From Pseudomonas putida (GTDB lineage Bacteria; Pseudomonadota; Gammaproteobacteria; Pseudomonadales; Pseudomonadaceae), in NCBI RefSeq assembly GCF_005080685.1, contig NZ_CP039371.1, forward strand, positions 5,022,001-5,086,000: a stretch of 64,000 nucleotides of DNA, given 5' to 3'. Made by a program: the position numbers and the translations under genes. Within the stretch, counting starts at the first letter, position 1, and every line of letters begins with the position of its first letter. Below the pieces are notes generated by a model, which saw only the letters and a program-made list of their open reading frames with translations, searched no databases and was not told the DNA's origin. Shown here piece by piece: positions 41,637-50,423 of this stretch.

Positions 41637-42380
41637 ATGTCATCCGAACGTCCCCCTTACCAACTGCATCCCGTGACGGTCACCCGCTGCCAGCAGGTTG
41701 CGCCACACATGAAGCGCATCACCATTGATGGCAGTTGCCTGTCCACGCTGCGGCCCGGTCTTCCGTCCCAATGGTTCAAGCTGTTCGTCCCGCTGGGAAA
41801 CGGCCAACGCAGCAGCGGGCGAGCCTATACGGTTCGCTGCTTCGACCAGGCCACCCATGAACTTGACATCGACATCTTTCTGCACGGCGACAACGGCCCC
41901 GTGTCCGCCTGGGCCGAGCGCGTGCAGGTCGGCGATGGGTTCGAGATCAGCGACGTGCATCCGCGCAGCGGCTTTTCCATCGATCCCGCCACGGAACACT
42001 ACCTGCTGTTCGGTGACGAAACGGCATTGCCCGCGATCGGTGCGATCCTGGAAGCACTGCCGGCGCACGCCAAAGCGCAAGTGTTTGCTGAGGTGGCCAA
42101 CCCAGCCGAGCGGCAGGCTCTGACCAGTGCAGCCGCATTGTCCGTGAGTTGGCTGTTCCGTGACGACGACGCGCAAGCGTCTTCCATGCCGCTGCTGGAA
42201 GCTGCCCCCAAGGCGTTGGACGTTGCAGGGGACGCCGCGATGATTTGGGTCGCGGCCGAATCCGCGCAGGTAGCCGCCATTCGCAGGCTGATGAAAGTGC
42301 GTGGCGTCGATCGAACCCGCCTGAATGCAACGGGCTACTGGAAACGCGGCGAGGCCGACCACCGCGACGAAGAGGCGTGA
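41637..42380 (+). CDS. Siderophore-interacting protein (ferric reductase, SIP family)
   Basis: SIP/ViuB proteins reduce ferric siderophores in the cytoplasm using FAD and NAD(P)H. The 247-residue protein has the FAD-binding motif GRAYTVRCFDQATHELDIDI (about 61-80; R-x-Y-T-x-R), HGDNGPVSAWAERVQVGD, and the NAD(P)H domain start LLFGDETALPAIGAILEALP (about 120-139). It ends in RLNATGYWKRGEADHRDEEA, a typical SIP ending. It matches the receptor upstream as the release step of one uptake pathway. Confidence 0.93.
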   Translation: MSSERPPYQLHPVTVTRCQQVAPHMKRITIDGSCLSTLRPGLPSQWFKLFVPLGNGQRSSGRAYTVRCFDQATHELDIDIFLHGDNGPVSAWAERVQVGDGFEISDVHPRSGFSIDPATEHYLLFGDETALPAIGAILEALPAHAKAQVFAEVANPAERQALTSAAALSVSWLFRDDDAQASSMPLLEAAPKALDVAGDAAMIWVAAESAQVAAIRRLMKVRGVDRTRLNATGYWKRGEADHRDEEA

Positions 42381-42405
42381 GTCGTCCGCTAAGAGGAAGA
42401 TTGTT

Positions 42406-43206
42406 ATGGACATGCGTAAGCGAGGTTTTATCAAGTCGCCGGCGGAAATCGCCATGGCGCGCGCCGCCGGGGCGCTGGCCGCCGAGGTGCTGCACATGAT
42501 TTCGGCGCATGTGAAGCCGGGCGTCACCACCGAAGAACTAGATCGCCTGTGCCACGACCACATCGTCAACGTGCAGCGGGCCGTTCCCGGCAACGTCGGC
42601 TACCACGGCTTCCCGAAGACCGTCTGCACTTCCGTCAACCACGTGGTCTGCCACGGCATTCCTTCGACGCAGAAGGTCTTGAAGAAGGGGGACATCGTCA
42701 ATATCGACATTGCCGTCGTCAAGGACGGCTGGTTCGGCGACACCAGCCGCATGTACTTCGTCGGCGAGCCCGGCCCGCTGGCGCGTCGGCTGGTGGACAC
42801 GACCTACGAAGCGATGTGCGCCGGCATTCGGGCCGTGCGTCCCGGCGCCACGCTGGGCGACGTCGGGTATGCCATCCAGACCGTGGCGCAACGCGAACGG
42901 TTCAGCGTCGTGCGCGAATACTGCGGCCACGGCATCGGACAGGTCTACCACGACGAACCGCAGGTACTGCATTACGGCAGTCCCGGCCAAGGGCTGCGGT
43001 TGGAGGAAGGCATGGTCTTCACCATTGAGCCGATGCTCAACGCCGGCAAGCCTGATACCAAGCAGCTCGGCGACGGCTGGACTGTCGTCACGCGAGACCA
43101 TTCACTGTCCGCGCAGTGGGAGCACATGGTCGCGGTGACGGCCGAGGGATTCGAGGTACTGACGCCTTGGCCTGAGGGCACCGGCCGCTACAACGCTATT
43201 GCTTGA
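42406..43206 (+). CDS. map: Methionine aminopeptidase type I (mobile extra copy)
   Basis: The 266-residue enzyme removes N-terminal Met from proteins. Metal ligands are visible: NIDIAVVKDGWFGDTSRMY (two Asp), YCGHGIGQVYHDEP (His), FTIEPML (Glu) and SAQWEHMVAVT (Glu). The start MDMRKRGFIKSPAEIAMARA follows AAGAGGAAGATTGTT; upstream frame is rejected. Only 25 bases separate it from the SIP gene, so it belongs to the iron-uptake transcript. Cells already have an essential chromosomal map, so this copy is unexpected cargo. Confidence 0.95.
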   Translation: MDMRKRGFIKSPAEIAMARAAGALAAEVLHMISAHVKPGVTTEELDRLCHDHIVNVQRAVPGNVGYHGFPKTVCTSVNHVVCHGIPSTQKVLKKGDIVNIDIAVVKDGWFGDTSRMYFVGEPGPLARRLVDTTYEAMCAGIRAVRPGATLGDVGYAIQTVAQRERFSVVREYCGHGIGQVYHDEPQVLHYGSPGQGLRLEEGMVFTIEPMLNAGKPDTKQLGDGWTVVTRDHSLSAQWEHMVAVTAEGFEVLTPWPEGTGRYNAIA

Positions 43207-43283
43207 AGGAGAAGTCAGAGTTTTGCGATTCAAACTGGCGACCGTGCATTTCTCCACAAGCGATCAAGCCAACGGTGGTGGGG

Positions 43284-45269
43284 TCATACTATGGATTGCC
43301 CACGCTTCCGCCCAATCTCCCACGATACCCCGCCACCGTGCACCGTCGCGGCAATCTGTTGCCCCAGCCGCTGCTCGATCACTGACCTCCACGGCACCAG
43401 CGAGAAGCCCATGCCATCATCGAGCATCGCGTAGCGTCCGCTGGCGAGCATGACGGAGCGCCGGTAGATGCCAGCTACGCGCTGCCCGTCCGCAACCGGG
43501 CGATGCTCCAGGCCGGTGTCGGCGGCAATGTCCTTGGCGGCTTGCGCCAGTTCCCGATTGCGCAACGTGCCCAGCAGATTGCGGGCGAGGATTACGCGCT
43601 GCCCGCGCCGTTGGGCCAACCCCTGTTCTTCGAGGAAGTCAGTGCGCTGCTGCAAGGCTCCCTTGGTGTCGCCACCAAAGCCCAGGTCGCCCAGCCCTCG
43701 GCCGCCGCCGATCAACTGCTGATCCAGCCAGGTCGCGCCGATCACGCGCGCCTGCCGCTCGATGGGCAAGTGCGATTTCAGCTCCACGGTGACACCACCC
43801 AGCCGCTGTGCGTCGTACTGGCGGCCACGTTCGGCCAGGTCGTCCGGCACCTTCCATAACCCTTCAGCCACGCGCTCTACGATGCCGGCGCGGCGCAGTG
43901 CTTCCAGCCGGCGAACGTGGGCGGCGACAACCTCCTGCGGATCGTGTCCGGGCTTGACCCGGCCTTGCTCGATCGCCAGGTGGTGATCGGTGCGGTACAA
44001 GCCATCGCTCGCCAGCGCGGCGATGTTCTTGTCGGCCGCGCGCAGGTTGGCCGATCCCCCCTTCACTTCCACCACCGCGCCGGTGGGATAGTTCGCCAGC
44101 TCGTCGCGGGCGTTCAAGGCAACGTAGTGGGCCTTGCCGTCAATGCCGTCGATGACCAGATAGCCGCGGTCGTGCAGCTCGTCGGCCAGCCCCTTGGCAG
44201 CGACGCGGCCGACGATGGTGCGGCCGTCGTCGCCCGGCTCGAACACCGCCAGCTCGCGCGGCTCACCGCGCATGGCACGCTGCATCGTTCGGATAATGTC
44301 GCCACGTTCGCCCAAGGCGCGCAAGGTCTTTTCCGCGTCCGCATGCACGGCCCAGGTGCCAGGCTGCACCTCGTCGGCCAGGCCCAGGCGCTGCAAGCGT
44401 TGCAGGCGACCGATCAGCAGCAGGCGCTGGCGTTGCAGCGTCGGTTCGTTGAAGCGTTCGACCTGCACCCGGCCATCCTCGCCGGCCTCACGTTGCAGGG
44501 TACGGTCGAGGCTCGTCCACCGCTCTTGCTCCACCTCGCGCTGCAAGGTCTGCTGAATCTCCAGTTCGGTGCGCGGCCCCAGCCATTCCGTCGCCAGCTC
44601 GGCGGCCCGATGGCGGAAGCCGTGGGCGATATAGTCGCCCGTGATGATGAGGTCTTTGCCGGTGTCGTCGCGCCCGCGCACGATCAAGTGGGTGTGCGGG
44701 TTGTCGGTGTTCCAGTGATCGACCGCCACCCAATCCAGCCGCGTGCCCAGGTCGGCTTCCATGCGGCCCATCAGGTGCCGCGTGTACGTGCGCAGGTCGT
44801 CCAGTTCGGCCCCATCTTCCGGCGAGACGATGAAGCGGAAATGGTGCCGGTCGTCGGCGCAGCGTTCCTTGAAGGCATCCAAGTCGGCTTCGTCGGCCTG
44901 CGGCCCGTAGGCCCGACCCGGTTCGCCATCGCGGCCCGCGCCGTCGCGCTCGACGTAGCGCAGGTGCTTGGCGAGAGATTGCGGACTGGCCCGCTGGTGA
45001 TTGACCAGCAAGGTCTTGATGGTCACGCGCCGCGACATGGACGTCAGCTTCGCGCCCGCGAAACGCGCCGCCGTATGGCCGCGCCCCAGGCGCGAGCCGG
45101 GACGCTGGCCGGTGCCAGCCGCCCCAGGACGGCGCACCGCCGACTTGCCGCTGCTGGCTTTCCCGGCCTGCTTGAGTACCTTGGAAACGAAGCTCTGGCC
45201 CTGGCCTTTGCCCCGGTTTTTCGGGGCGCTGGGGCGCACCCGGAAATCGTCGTCGCGGCGGTCGGTCAT
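43284..45269 (-). CDS. VirD2/TraI-type relaxase (DUF3363 C-terminus)
   Basis: The relaxase nicks oriT and pilots the strand into the recipient. The 661-residue form starts MTDRRDDDFRVRPSAPKNRG; CAGGGAGAAC precedes it and the open frame to 45740 lacks sense. Motif I with the likely nucleophilic Tyr is LAKHLRYVERDG (about 102), and motif III is HWNTDNPHTHLIVRGRDD (about 188) with the HxH metal pair. The C-terminal part (about 270-640) is the DUF3363 region typical of Tn4371-type RlxS. Convergent with map. Confidence 0.93.
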   Translation of the reverse strand: MTDRRDDDFRVRPSAPKNRGKGQGQSFVSKVLKQAGKASSGKSAVRRPGAAGTGQRPGSRLGRGHTAARFAGAKLTSMSRRVTIKTLLVNHQRASPQSLAKHLRYVERDGAGRDGEPGRAYGPQADEADLDAFKERCADDRHHFRFIVSPEDGAELDDLRTYTRHLMGRMEADLGTRLDWVAVDHWNTDNPHTHLIVRGRDDTGKDLIITGDYIAHGFRHRAAELATEWLGPRTELEIQQTLQREVEQERWTSLDRTLQREAGEDGRVQVERFNEPTLQRQRLLLIGRLQRLQRLGLADEVQPGTWAVHADAEKTLRALGERGDIIRTMQRAMRGEPRELAVFEPGDDGRTIVGRVAAKGLADELHDRGYLVIDGIDGKAHYVALNARDELANYPTGAVVEVKGGSANLRAADKNIAALASDGLYRTDHHLAIEQGRVKPGHDPQEVVAAHVRRLEALRRAGIVERVAEGLWKVPDDLAERGRQYDAQRLGGVTVELKSHLPIERQARVIGATWLDQQLIGGGRGLGDLGFGGDTKGALQQRTDFLEEQGLAQRRGQRVILARNLLGTLRNRELAQAAKDIAADTGLEHRPVADGQRVAGIYRRSVMLASGRYAMLDDGMGFSLVPWRSVIEQRLGQQIAATVHGGGVSWEIGRKRGQSIV

Positions 45270-45705
45270 GGCCGTTCTCCCTGCAAGCTCCAGCGTGTCC
45301 TGTCGTGCGAAGCACGCGGACATGCCTGCATTGGCGCGACCTTCGCGCCGAACGCGGCACGGCGGCAAAGCCGCTCCGTGCCGCGCCACCCCCATGTGCA
45401 GACTGGCTTTCGACGCGGCCCGGTGCCGCGTCCTTTTGTCTTGCCTTCCGCCTTTGCCCCTCGCTGTCGCTCCGGGCGTCGGCGGCCCGGCGGCGCGTCG
45501 TTGCTTGCAGCCAGCGCGCCGGCGAACGCGCCAATGGCCGCAGGCCGGGCGCGTTCGAGGCAAGACGCCTGCACGTTGGACGGCTGCGCCGGATGCTGTG
45601 CGACGTGCGGTGCGAATGCACCTGCACGGCAGGCGCGGCGACATGGCAGCAGGCAGCGGAACGACATGCCCGATAGCACACCGGAGCGCAGCGAATCGGC
45701 GGCCA
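45270..45705. other. Relaxase-traF gap, candidate oriT
   Basis: This 436-base GC-rich stretch has no gene I would defend. It contains a 10-bp perfect stem CGAACGCGCC (45523-45532) with GGCGCGTTCG (45548-45557). A gap next to the relaxase gene with an inverted repeat is where an oriT is expected, but no nic site can be recognised by eye. Confidence 0.35.
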
Positions 45706-46305
45706 TCATGGGCGTGTCTCCAGCCAGATCGGGCGCGCAACGCCGATCACGGTGGATGCGCTGACCGGGCCGAAATATCGGCTGTCGAACGATGCCGGAT
45801 TGGTCACGCTCAACAGGAACAGCTCGCCCGGTTCGAGGCGGCGGCAAAGCGGCAAGGACGGCAGCGCCCGGCCCATCCGATCGGCGGGCAGCACGGCGGC
45901 CGAAGGGACGCCGTCGATGCGTACCTGACCGGCGACGATGCAGACGTGTTGCGGCGCGACCGCGCCCACACGTTTGAGCAGCGGCACGCGCACCGGCAGA
46001 TAGCCGCGCTGCGCAGCGAGTGTGGCGGCCGTGGCCGGCAACGGCACCAGCACGATGCTGTCCACGGACAAGGGACGTGGCAGCGAGGCGGTGCGCGGGT
46101 CGAACAGGTCAATGCGATACCAGCCGACTGCCACGCTGTCGGACGGGTTGTAGGTCAGGCGCGGCAGCGGCGACACGAAAGCCGCCCAGGCCAGCGCAGC
46201 AAAGCCGATGGTGGCCAGTGTCGCCAGCACGATGCGAGCGCGCAGGCGTGAGCGAGGACGCGGCGCGGTGCCTGTGGTGCTGGCCGTGCTGATTGGGGCG
46301 GTCAT
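45706..46305 (-). CDS. traF: TraF-type signal peptidase (S26C)
   Basis: In RP4, TraF matures and cyclises the TrbC pilin. The 199-residue protein has one TM helix (ARIVLATLATIGFAALAWAA, about 24-43), then the catalytic Ser region LTYNPSDSVAVGWYRIDLFD and the Lys region PVRVPLLKRVGAVAPQHVCI. A mid block RMGRALPSLPLC and the end SRYFGPVSASTVIGVARPIW are family-typical. It overlaps the DUF2840 gene by four bases. Confidence 0.93.
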   Translation of the reverse strand: MTAPISTASTTGTAPRPRSRLRARIVLATLATIGFAALAWAAFVSPLPRLTYNPSDSVAVGWYRIDLFDPRTASLPRPLSVDSIVLVPLPATAATLAAQRGYLPVRVPLLKRVGAVAPQHVCIVAGQVRIDGVPSAAVLPADRMGRALPSLPLCRRLEPGELFLLSVTNPASFDSRYFGPVSASTVIGVARPIWLETRP

Positions 46306-46859
46306 GGCAGCCCCCTCCCGGCCAGCCAGGCGGCGTGCCGTTCGGCCGTGTATTCGGGCAGCGCAAAGCGCGCCGCCAGACGGTTGCCCAGCGTGCGCCA
46401 GTACGCGGGCGACACGTCGATGGCGGCGATGCCCAGCGTCTCGATGCCGTCAATGCGTTCCAGCACGGCACGCACGCTGGCATCGCCTTCGGCGTGCAGC
46501 AGCAAGCGCGCGCCCGGCTGCACGCCGGGAATGCGCTGCATGGTGTCCAGTGGCGTGCACGCCTGCATCACCATGAGCTGCCAGCGGATCGTTCCGTAGT
46601 CGTTGGCCTGCCAGCGGATGCGGCAGAGCATCGCGCCCGGCAGGAACACCGCGCTACGCCGCCAGCGGTCGAGCTGGTGGGTACGTGCGGGTTCGCCGAA
46701 GCGCAGGTAAAGCTTGAAGCGGGCCTCGATGTAGGCCAGCGCCACGCGCGTCAGCGGTGCGCTGGCGGGCTGGCTGGAAGGCGCGATGAATGGTGGCTGT
46801 GGCGCAGCCGTGGCCGCGACAGCGGCAGGCGCGGCGGCTGGTGCAGTGGATGCGGTCAT
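46302..46859 (-). CDS. DUF2840 family protein
   Basis: The 185-residue protein begins with an Ala/Pro-rich tail (MTASTAPAAAPAAVAATAAP) and then the DUF2840 domain (LTRVALAYIEARFKLYLRFG; FLPGAMLCRIRWQANDYGTI; GIAAIDVSPAYWRTLGNRLA). It is always found between traF and parA genes in Tn4371-type elements. Function unknown. The start is set by the overlap with the upstream gene. Confidence 0.88.
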   Translation of the reverse strand: MTASTAPAAAPAAVAATAAPQPPFIAPSSQPASAPLTRVALAYIEARFKLYLRFGEPARTHQLDRWRRSAVFLPGAMLCRIRWQANDYGTIRWQLMVMQACTPLDTMQRIPGVQPGARLLLHAEGDASVRAVLERIDGIETLGIAAIDVSPAYWRTLGNRLAARFALPEYTAERHAAWLAGRGLP

Positions 46860-47140
46860 GGTGTGTTCTCCCTGGAGTGCTCGGGAAACTCCCGCTCCAG
46901 CAGTCCGCGCAGCAGATCGGCCACGGTCACGCCTTGCGTGAAGGCCGACACCTTGATGCGCGCCCGCATGGCGGGTGTGATGTCGAGGGTCAGGCGCGCG
47001 GTGTAGAGGTCGCCTTTGCCCAGCGCATCGGCGTCGCCCTGGCGAATCCACGCCTCGGCGTGCGGATTCGCGGGCGGACGTGTGCCGATGCCGACGCGCT
47101 TGCCCGTGCGTTTACCGTTGGGTGGCTGCTGCGCTGTCAT
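46856..47140 (-). CDS. Ribbon-helix-helix partition-type protein
   Basis: The 94-residue protein starts MTAQQPPNGKRTGKRVGIGT with a disordered basic tail. It then has an RHH-like fold (LYTARLTLDITPAMRARIKV; AFTQGVTVADLLRGLLEREF). Small basic-tailed RHH proteins next to ParA act as centromere-binding partners (ParG/Omega type). It overlaps parA by four bases. An ATG three codons earlier is an alternative start. Confidence 0.85.
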   Translation of the reverse strand: MTAQQPPNGKRTGKRVGIGTRPPANPHAEAWIRQGDADALGKGDLYTARLTLDITPAMRARIKVSAFTQGVTVADLLRGLLEREFPEHSRENTP

Positions 47141-47775
47141 GTCGGCCACCGCAGCAGTTCGTCCACCAGGGCGGTGATTTCGCGGGCGGCGGCGCTGTCG
47201 GGCGCTGTCTCGCGTGCGAGCCGGCCAGCGGCCACGCTGTCGGCGAACACGATGCGCTGATGCACTTCCGAGCGCAGCGCAGGCAGCGGCTGTTCGGCCA
47301 GCGATTGCCGCGCTTCGCGCCCGATGACGGTGGTGCTGACGCGCCGGTTGATGACGAAGGCTGCACGGAGCAGCGGACGGAACACCTGCGCTTCGCGGAT
47401 CAGCGCCACCATCTCAGCGCTGGCCCACACGTCATAGGGGCTGGGCTGCACCGGGATCAGCACACGCTCGGCCGCCAGCAGCGCGGAGCGCGCCAAGGCG
47501 GCAATCCTGGGTGGCCCATCAATGACGACGTGATCGGCCCGCCTGGCGAGTTCTGGCGCTTCCTGATGCAGCGTTTCGCGGGCCAGGCCCACGGCGCTGA
47601 ACAGCCGTGGCAAGCCTTGCTGGCTTCTGCGCTGCGTCCAGTCCAGCGACGAACCCTGCGGGTCGGCATCCAGCAGCACGACATGCTGGCCGCGCAGCGC
47701 CAGTTCGCCCGCGATGTGCGTGGCGAGCGTGGTCTTGCCGACACCGCCTTTCTGGTTGAGCAGAGCGAGGATCAT
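47137..47775 (-). CDS. parA: ParA-type partition ATPase
   Basis: The 212-residue deviant Walker ATPase starts MILALLNQKGGVGKTTLATH (KGGVGKT at about 9-15), followed by VVLLDADPQGSSLDWTQRRS and the Walker B-like DHVVIDGPPR. It is of the short ParA/ParF type without an N-terminal HTH. It forms an operon with the RHH gene and lies just beyond the iteron cluster and repA, suggesting a replicating circular stage for the element. Confidence 0.94.
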   Translation of the reverse strand: MILALLNQKGGVGKTTLATHIAGELALRGQHVVLLDADPQGSSLDWTQRRSQQGLPRLFSAVGLARETLHQEAPELARRADHVVIDGPPRIAALARSALLAAERVLIPVQPSPYDVWASAEMVALIREAQVFRPLLRAAFVINRRVSTTVIGREARQSLAEQPLPALRSEVHQRIVFADSVAAGRLARETAPDSAAAREITALVDELLRWPT

Positions 47776-47940
47776 GGCGCGGCCCTCCCTGCTGGAAAGC
47801 CGGGCTGTCGCCTCTGCATTTCGTGCCGTTTGGCAGTTGTCCACCGAAACGGCGCGCTTCTACTAAAAGTTATGTATTTACTGTTAGGGAAGTTAAGGGG
47901 CGAAAAAAACCAGTATTGGCGCGGCTTTGCAGCCGATTTT

Positions 47941-48005
47941 GTTGCCTGATAGCACGAGGATTTGTTGCCTGATAGCACGAGCCTTCTGTTGCCTGATAGC
48001 ACGAG
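47941..48005. repeat. Three direct repeats (iteron-like)
   Basis: GTTGCCTGATAGCACGAG occurs at 47941-47958, 47964-47981 and 47988-48005, identical, at 23- and 24-base spacing. They lie between repA and parA next to an AT-rich stretch (47860-47930), the layout of an iteron-controlled origin. RepA is the obvious binding candidate. Confidence 0.85.
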
Positions 48006-48028
48006 TGAATTAACAGGTTTTCCCGCAG

Positions 48029-48886
48029 TTATCCCCGTGCCGTGGGCGGCACGGGCCGGAAGGTCAGCAGTTCGGTTTTCTCGCCGGGCATGCGCTCGAT
48101 GCCCAGGACGTAGCCGGGCAACGACTGCCGCGCGACCAATGCCCGCAGGTCGGCGGCGAAGTCGTAGAAGCGCGCCACGCTGCCCGACTTGCGGTACAGG
48201 TGCTGGAAATCGAATTGCCAGCCGTGCTCCTGCCGGCCGCCATGCTTGCGCACCAGGCGGTACAGCCAGCGTTCGATGCCTCCAGTGAGCCGGAAGTACG
48301 TCGGGTCGATGGTCAGCACCAGGGCGGCGTCCACCACGCCCGCGTAGAACCAGTCCGGCAGGATCAGCTCGATGCCCAGCGGCGTGCCGCTGGCATCGGC
48401 CAGTTCCTTCCACTCGTTGATCCACGAGAAACGGTGCAGCCGCCTTCCCGTGGTTTCGCGGATGGACGTGGCCACCGTGGTCGATTGCAGGCGATCCAGG
48501 GCCGCTTTGAGGCGCTGGTAGTCGCGCAGCGACGTACCGCGCCCGATGAAACGTAGGATCTCGTAGGGGCGCACCTGCATCAGCCGCGAGGTCGGGATGC
48601 CCGCATCGCGGGCTTCCACGATCTGGCTGGCGGCCCAGATCAGGATGTCGGCATCCCAGATCGTGGCGATGCCGTGCTCCTGCGTGCCCTCCACGCGGAT
48701 GGTGATGCCGCCGGCGCGGAAGTCGATCGGCGCCGTGCGCCGCGACTTCGCCAGCGAGAAGAACGGAAAGGCCATCAAGTCCTGGCTGTCGCGCGGCGCC
48801 ATGTCGCCCGGCAGCGCGCGGAACAGGTCGAGCTGTTCGCGCTGCTGCACTGGTCGCTGCCGCAGGGGCAGCGATGGGCTGGACAT
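48029..48886 (-). CDS. repA: RepA-type replication initiator
   Basis: The 285-residue product (ATG start; a GTG four codons earlier is possible) contains LMAFPFFSLAKSRRTAPIDF, WDADILIWAASQIVEARDAG, YQRLKAALDRLQSTTVATSI and IDPTYFRLTGGIERWLYRLV, which mark plasmid RepA-like initiators of the TrfA-unrelated winged-helix type carried by Tn4371-like elements. It ends 23 bases from the iteron array. It probably initiates limited replication of the excised element. Confidence 0.9.
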   Translation of the reverse strand: MSSPSLPLRQRPVQQREQLDLFRALPGDMAPRDSQDLMAFPFFSLAKSRRTAPIDFRAGGITIRVEGTQEHGIATIWDADILIWAASQIVEARDAGIPTSRLMQVRPYEILRFIGRGTSLRDYQRLKAALDRLQSTTVATSIRETTGRRLHRFSWINEWKELADASGTPLGIELILPDWFYAGVVDAALVLTIDPTYFRLTGGIERWLYRLVRKHGGRQEHGWQFDFQHLYRKSGSVARFYDFAADLRALVARQSLPGYVLGIERMPGEKTELLTFRPVPPTARG

Positions 48887-48912
48887 GGCAATGGCCACCG
48901 GCGAGCCAGAAG

Positions 48913-49197
48913 TCAGCGGCCGTCACGGTAGTCGCCCGCATGCCGCTCGGCATATTCCGGGTCGGAAGTCGCCGCGAAGCTGCGCGCATCGGCCCAGGCA
49001 TCAAGGTCGCTCACGGCATACATGACGCGGCGGCCGAACTTGCGGAACTTCGGCCCGCCGCCGATCACGCGCTGTTTCTCCAGCGTGCGCGGCGACAGGC
49101 GCAGGTAGTCGGCGGCTTCGTCGTTGGTGAGGTAGCGTTGGGGCTGCGCCGGCGCAGCGACAGCAGCGGCGGCAGGCCGCAAGGGAGCGGGTCGCAT
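48913..49197 (-). CDS. AlpA/excisionase-like helix-turn-helix protein
   Basis: The 94-residue protein starts MRPAPLRPAAAAVAAPAQPQ and holds a MerR-like winged helix, YLTNDEAADYLRLSPRTLEK then FRKFGRRVMYAVSDLDAWAD. GGAGGACCATCCC precedes the start. Such proteins act as regulators or recombination directionality factors; here it sits upstream of repA and is probably cotranscribed with it. Confidence 0.9.
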   Translation of the reverse strand: MRPAPLRPAAAAVAAPAQPQRYLTNDEAADYLRLSPRTLEKQRVIGGGPKFRKFGRRVMYAVSDLDAWADARSFAATSDPEYAERHAGDYRDGR

Positions 49198-49309
49198 GGG
49201 ATGGTCCTCCATCAAGCCCGGCCACACCACGCGGCCGGATAGAGGCACTTTCGAGAAATTCAGGCTTCCTGCTAAGGGACGAATTGCAGGGACTGCAAAA
49301 CGTCCCCCC

Positions 49310-50080
49310 TTACCGCGATGCAACTGGCGGGAGCTGCGCCAGGCTGCGATAGCCGCCGCGCATCAGCGCCTCGCCACGGCGCACCAGCCGCCGCACGCGG
49401 GCACGCAAGGCGCTGTCCTTGTGCCAGTCGGCCGCAACGGCATCCGCGCCAAACAACCCTTCGGCGACTTCGCGCAAGGACGCGCCCGCCAGGGTCGCGT
49501 CGAGCGCCTGCAAGGTGTGTAGTTCGAGCACCGCGGCCGGTGTGGGCCGAGAGCGGGCCGCCGCCGTAGGCGCGGCGACGGTCGCGGCCGACAGCGCATC
49601 CAGCTCGGCCGCGAGCGTGCGATAACGTGCGCAAGGCGTGGCGCAGGCGCGGGTGGCGTAGAGGTAGGCCATGCCGTCTTCCAGACCCGGCCCGAGCGAG
49701 AACCGCAGGCAGCAGCCGGGCCAGTGCGACACCAGCACCAGGCGCTTGCCGTCGTGGATCAGTTGCTTGCGGCCAGGGACGCGCCAGAACTCGAAGGCAT
49801 GGGCCTCGGGCGGTGGGTCGGCATCTGGGTAGAGCTGCACCACGGCATCGTGATCGGGGAACCAGATCGGATGCGCGTCGCGCGCATCCAGGGCCGGGTC
49901 TTCCAGCAGGCGCAGGCCCCACGCCTGCGCTGCGTCCGGCCGGCGGCGACGGCGCAGCCAGTCGCGGCGGTAGTCGGGATTCCTTCGCAGGTACTCCCAG
50001 GCCAGCGCGGGGCCGTCCAGGTGCAGGATGTAGAGATAAGCTGCTGTCGGATACCAGTGTTCGGCGCTGCGATCAGTCAT
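49310..50080 (-). CDS. DUF2285 regulator-like protein
   Basis: The 256-residue protein starts MTDRSAEHWYPTAAYLYILH with an N-terminal DUF6499-like part (ALAWEYLRRNPDYRRDWLRR). The C-terminal DUF2285 region (TPAAVLELHTLQALDATLAG; SALRARVRRLVRRGEALMRG) is HTH-like. Members activate transfer genes in some ICEs (for example of Mesorhizobium), so it may be a positive regulator. A TTGACA box lies upstream at 50188-50193 on this strand. Confidence 0.9.
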   Translation of the reverse strand: MTDRSAEHWYPTAAYLYILHLDGPALAWEYLRRNPDYRRDWLRRRRRPDAAQAWGLRLLEDPALDARDAHPIWFPDHDAVVQLYPDADPPPEAHAFEFWRVPGRKQLIHDGKRLVLVSHWPGCCLRFSLGPGLEDGMAYLYATRACATPCARYRTLAAELDALSAATVAAPTAAARSRPTPAAVLELHTLQALDATLAGASLREVAEGLFGADAVAADWHKDSALRARVRRLVRRGEALMRGGYRSLAQLPPVASR

Positions 50081-50423
50081 GGCGGAACCTCCCTGTGCTT
50101 GGGATGCGCCGCCACGGATTCCGCTGCACGGGAGCTATCGAAACGCCATCAGGTCGTCATCAAAAAAGGTTAAGCTGTAACTGTCAGTGTCAAGACCGTT
50201 TGGCTCCGGCGTCTTGCGGAAATCGTCTGAATGCGACGGCTACGCCACCCGGAAATGGTGCGCGGCATCGGATACCGTGCCGCAGGCTGCGTGAAAGATC
50301 ATGACTGTTTGCAACAGGCTGGCACCGCTTCGGTGCATCAATGCCGATTGAGACCGTACAGGTCTTGGCTAAGACCGAAATAGTCACAATGCGCCCCGGC
50401 TGGCTGGGCTGCGCTGGCCTTCA
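50081..50423. promoter_or_regulatory. Control gap upstream of DUF2285 gene
   Basis: No gene is seen in 343 bases. A leftward promoter is likely: TTGACA (complement of 50188-50193) followed by an AT-rich stretch. Near the far end are AGACC-gtaca-GGTCT (50351-50365) and GGTCTT-ggct-AAGACC (50361-50376), overlapping inverted repeats that could be an operator or a terminator for the DUF2958 gene. Confidence 0.45.

Noticed and set aside
43917..45764. 615-residue rightward frame over the relaxase
   Set aside because: Antisense to a relaxase with intact catalytic motifs; no ribosome site or domain.
47941..48005. Short CRISPR array
   Set aside because: Repeats are 18 bp with only 5-6 bp between them and there are no cas genes; position beside repA indicates iterons.
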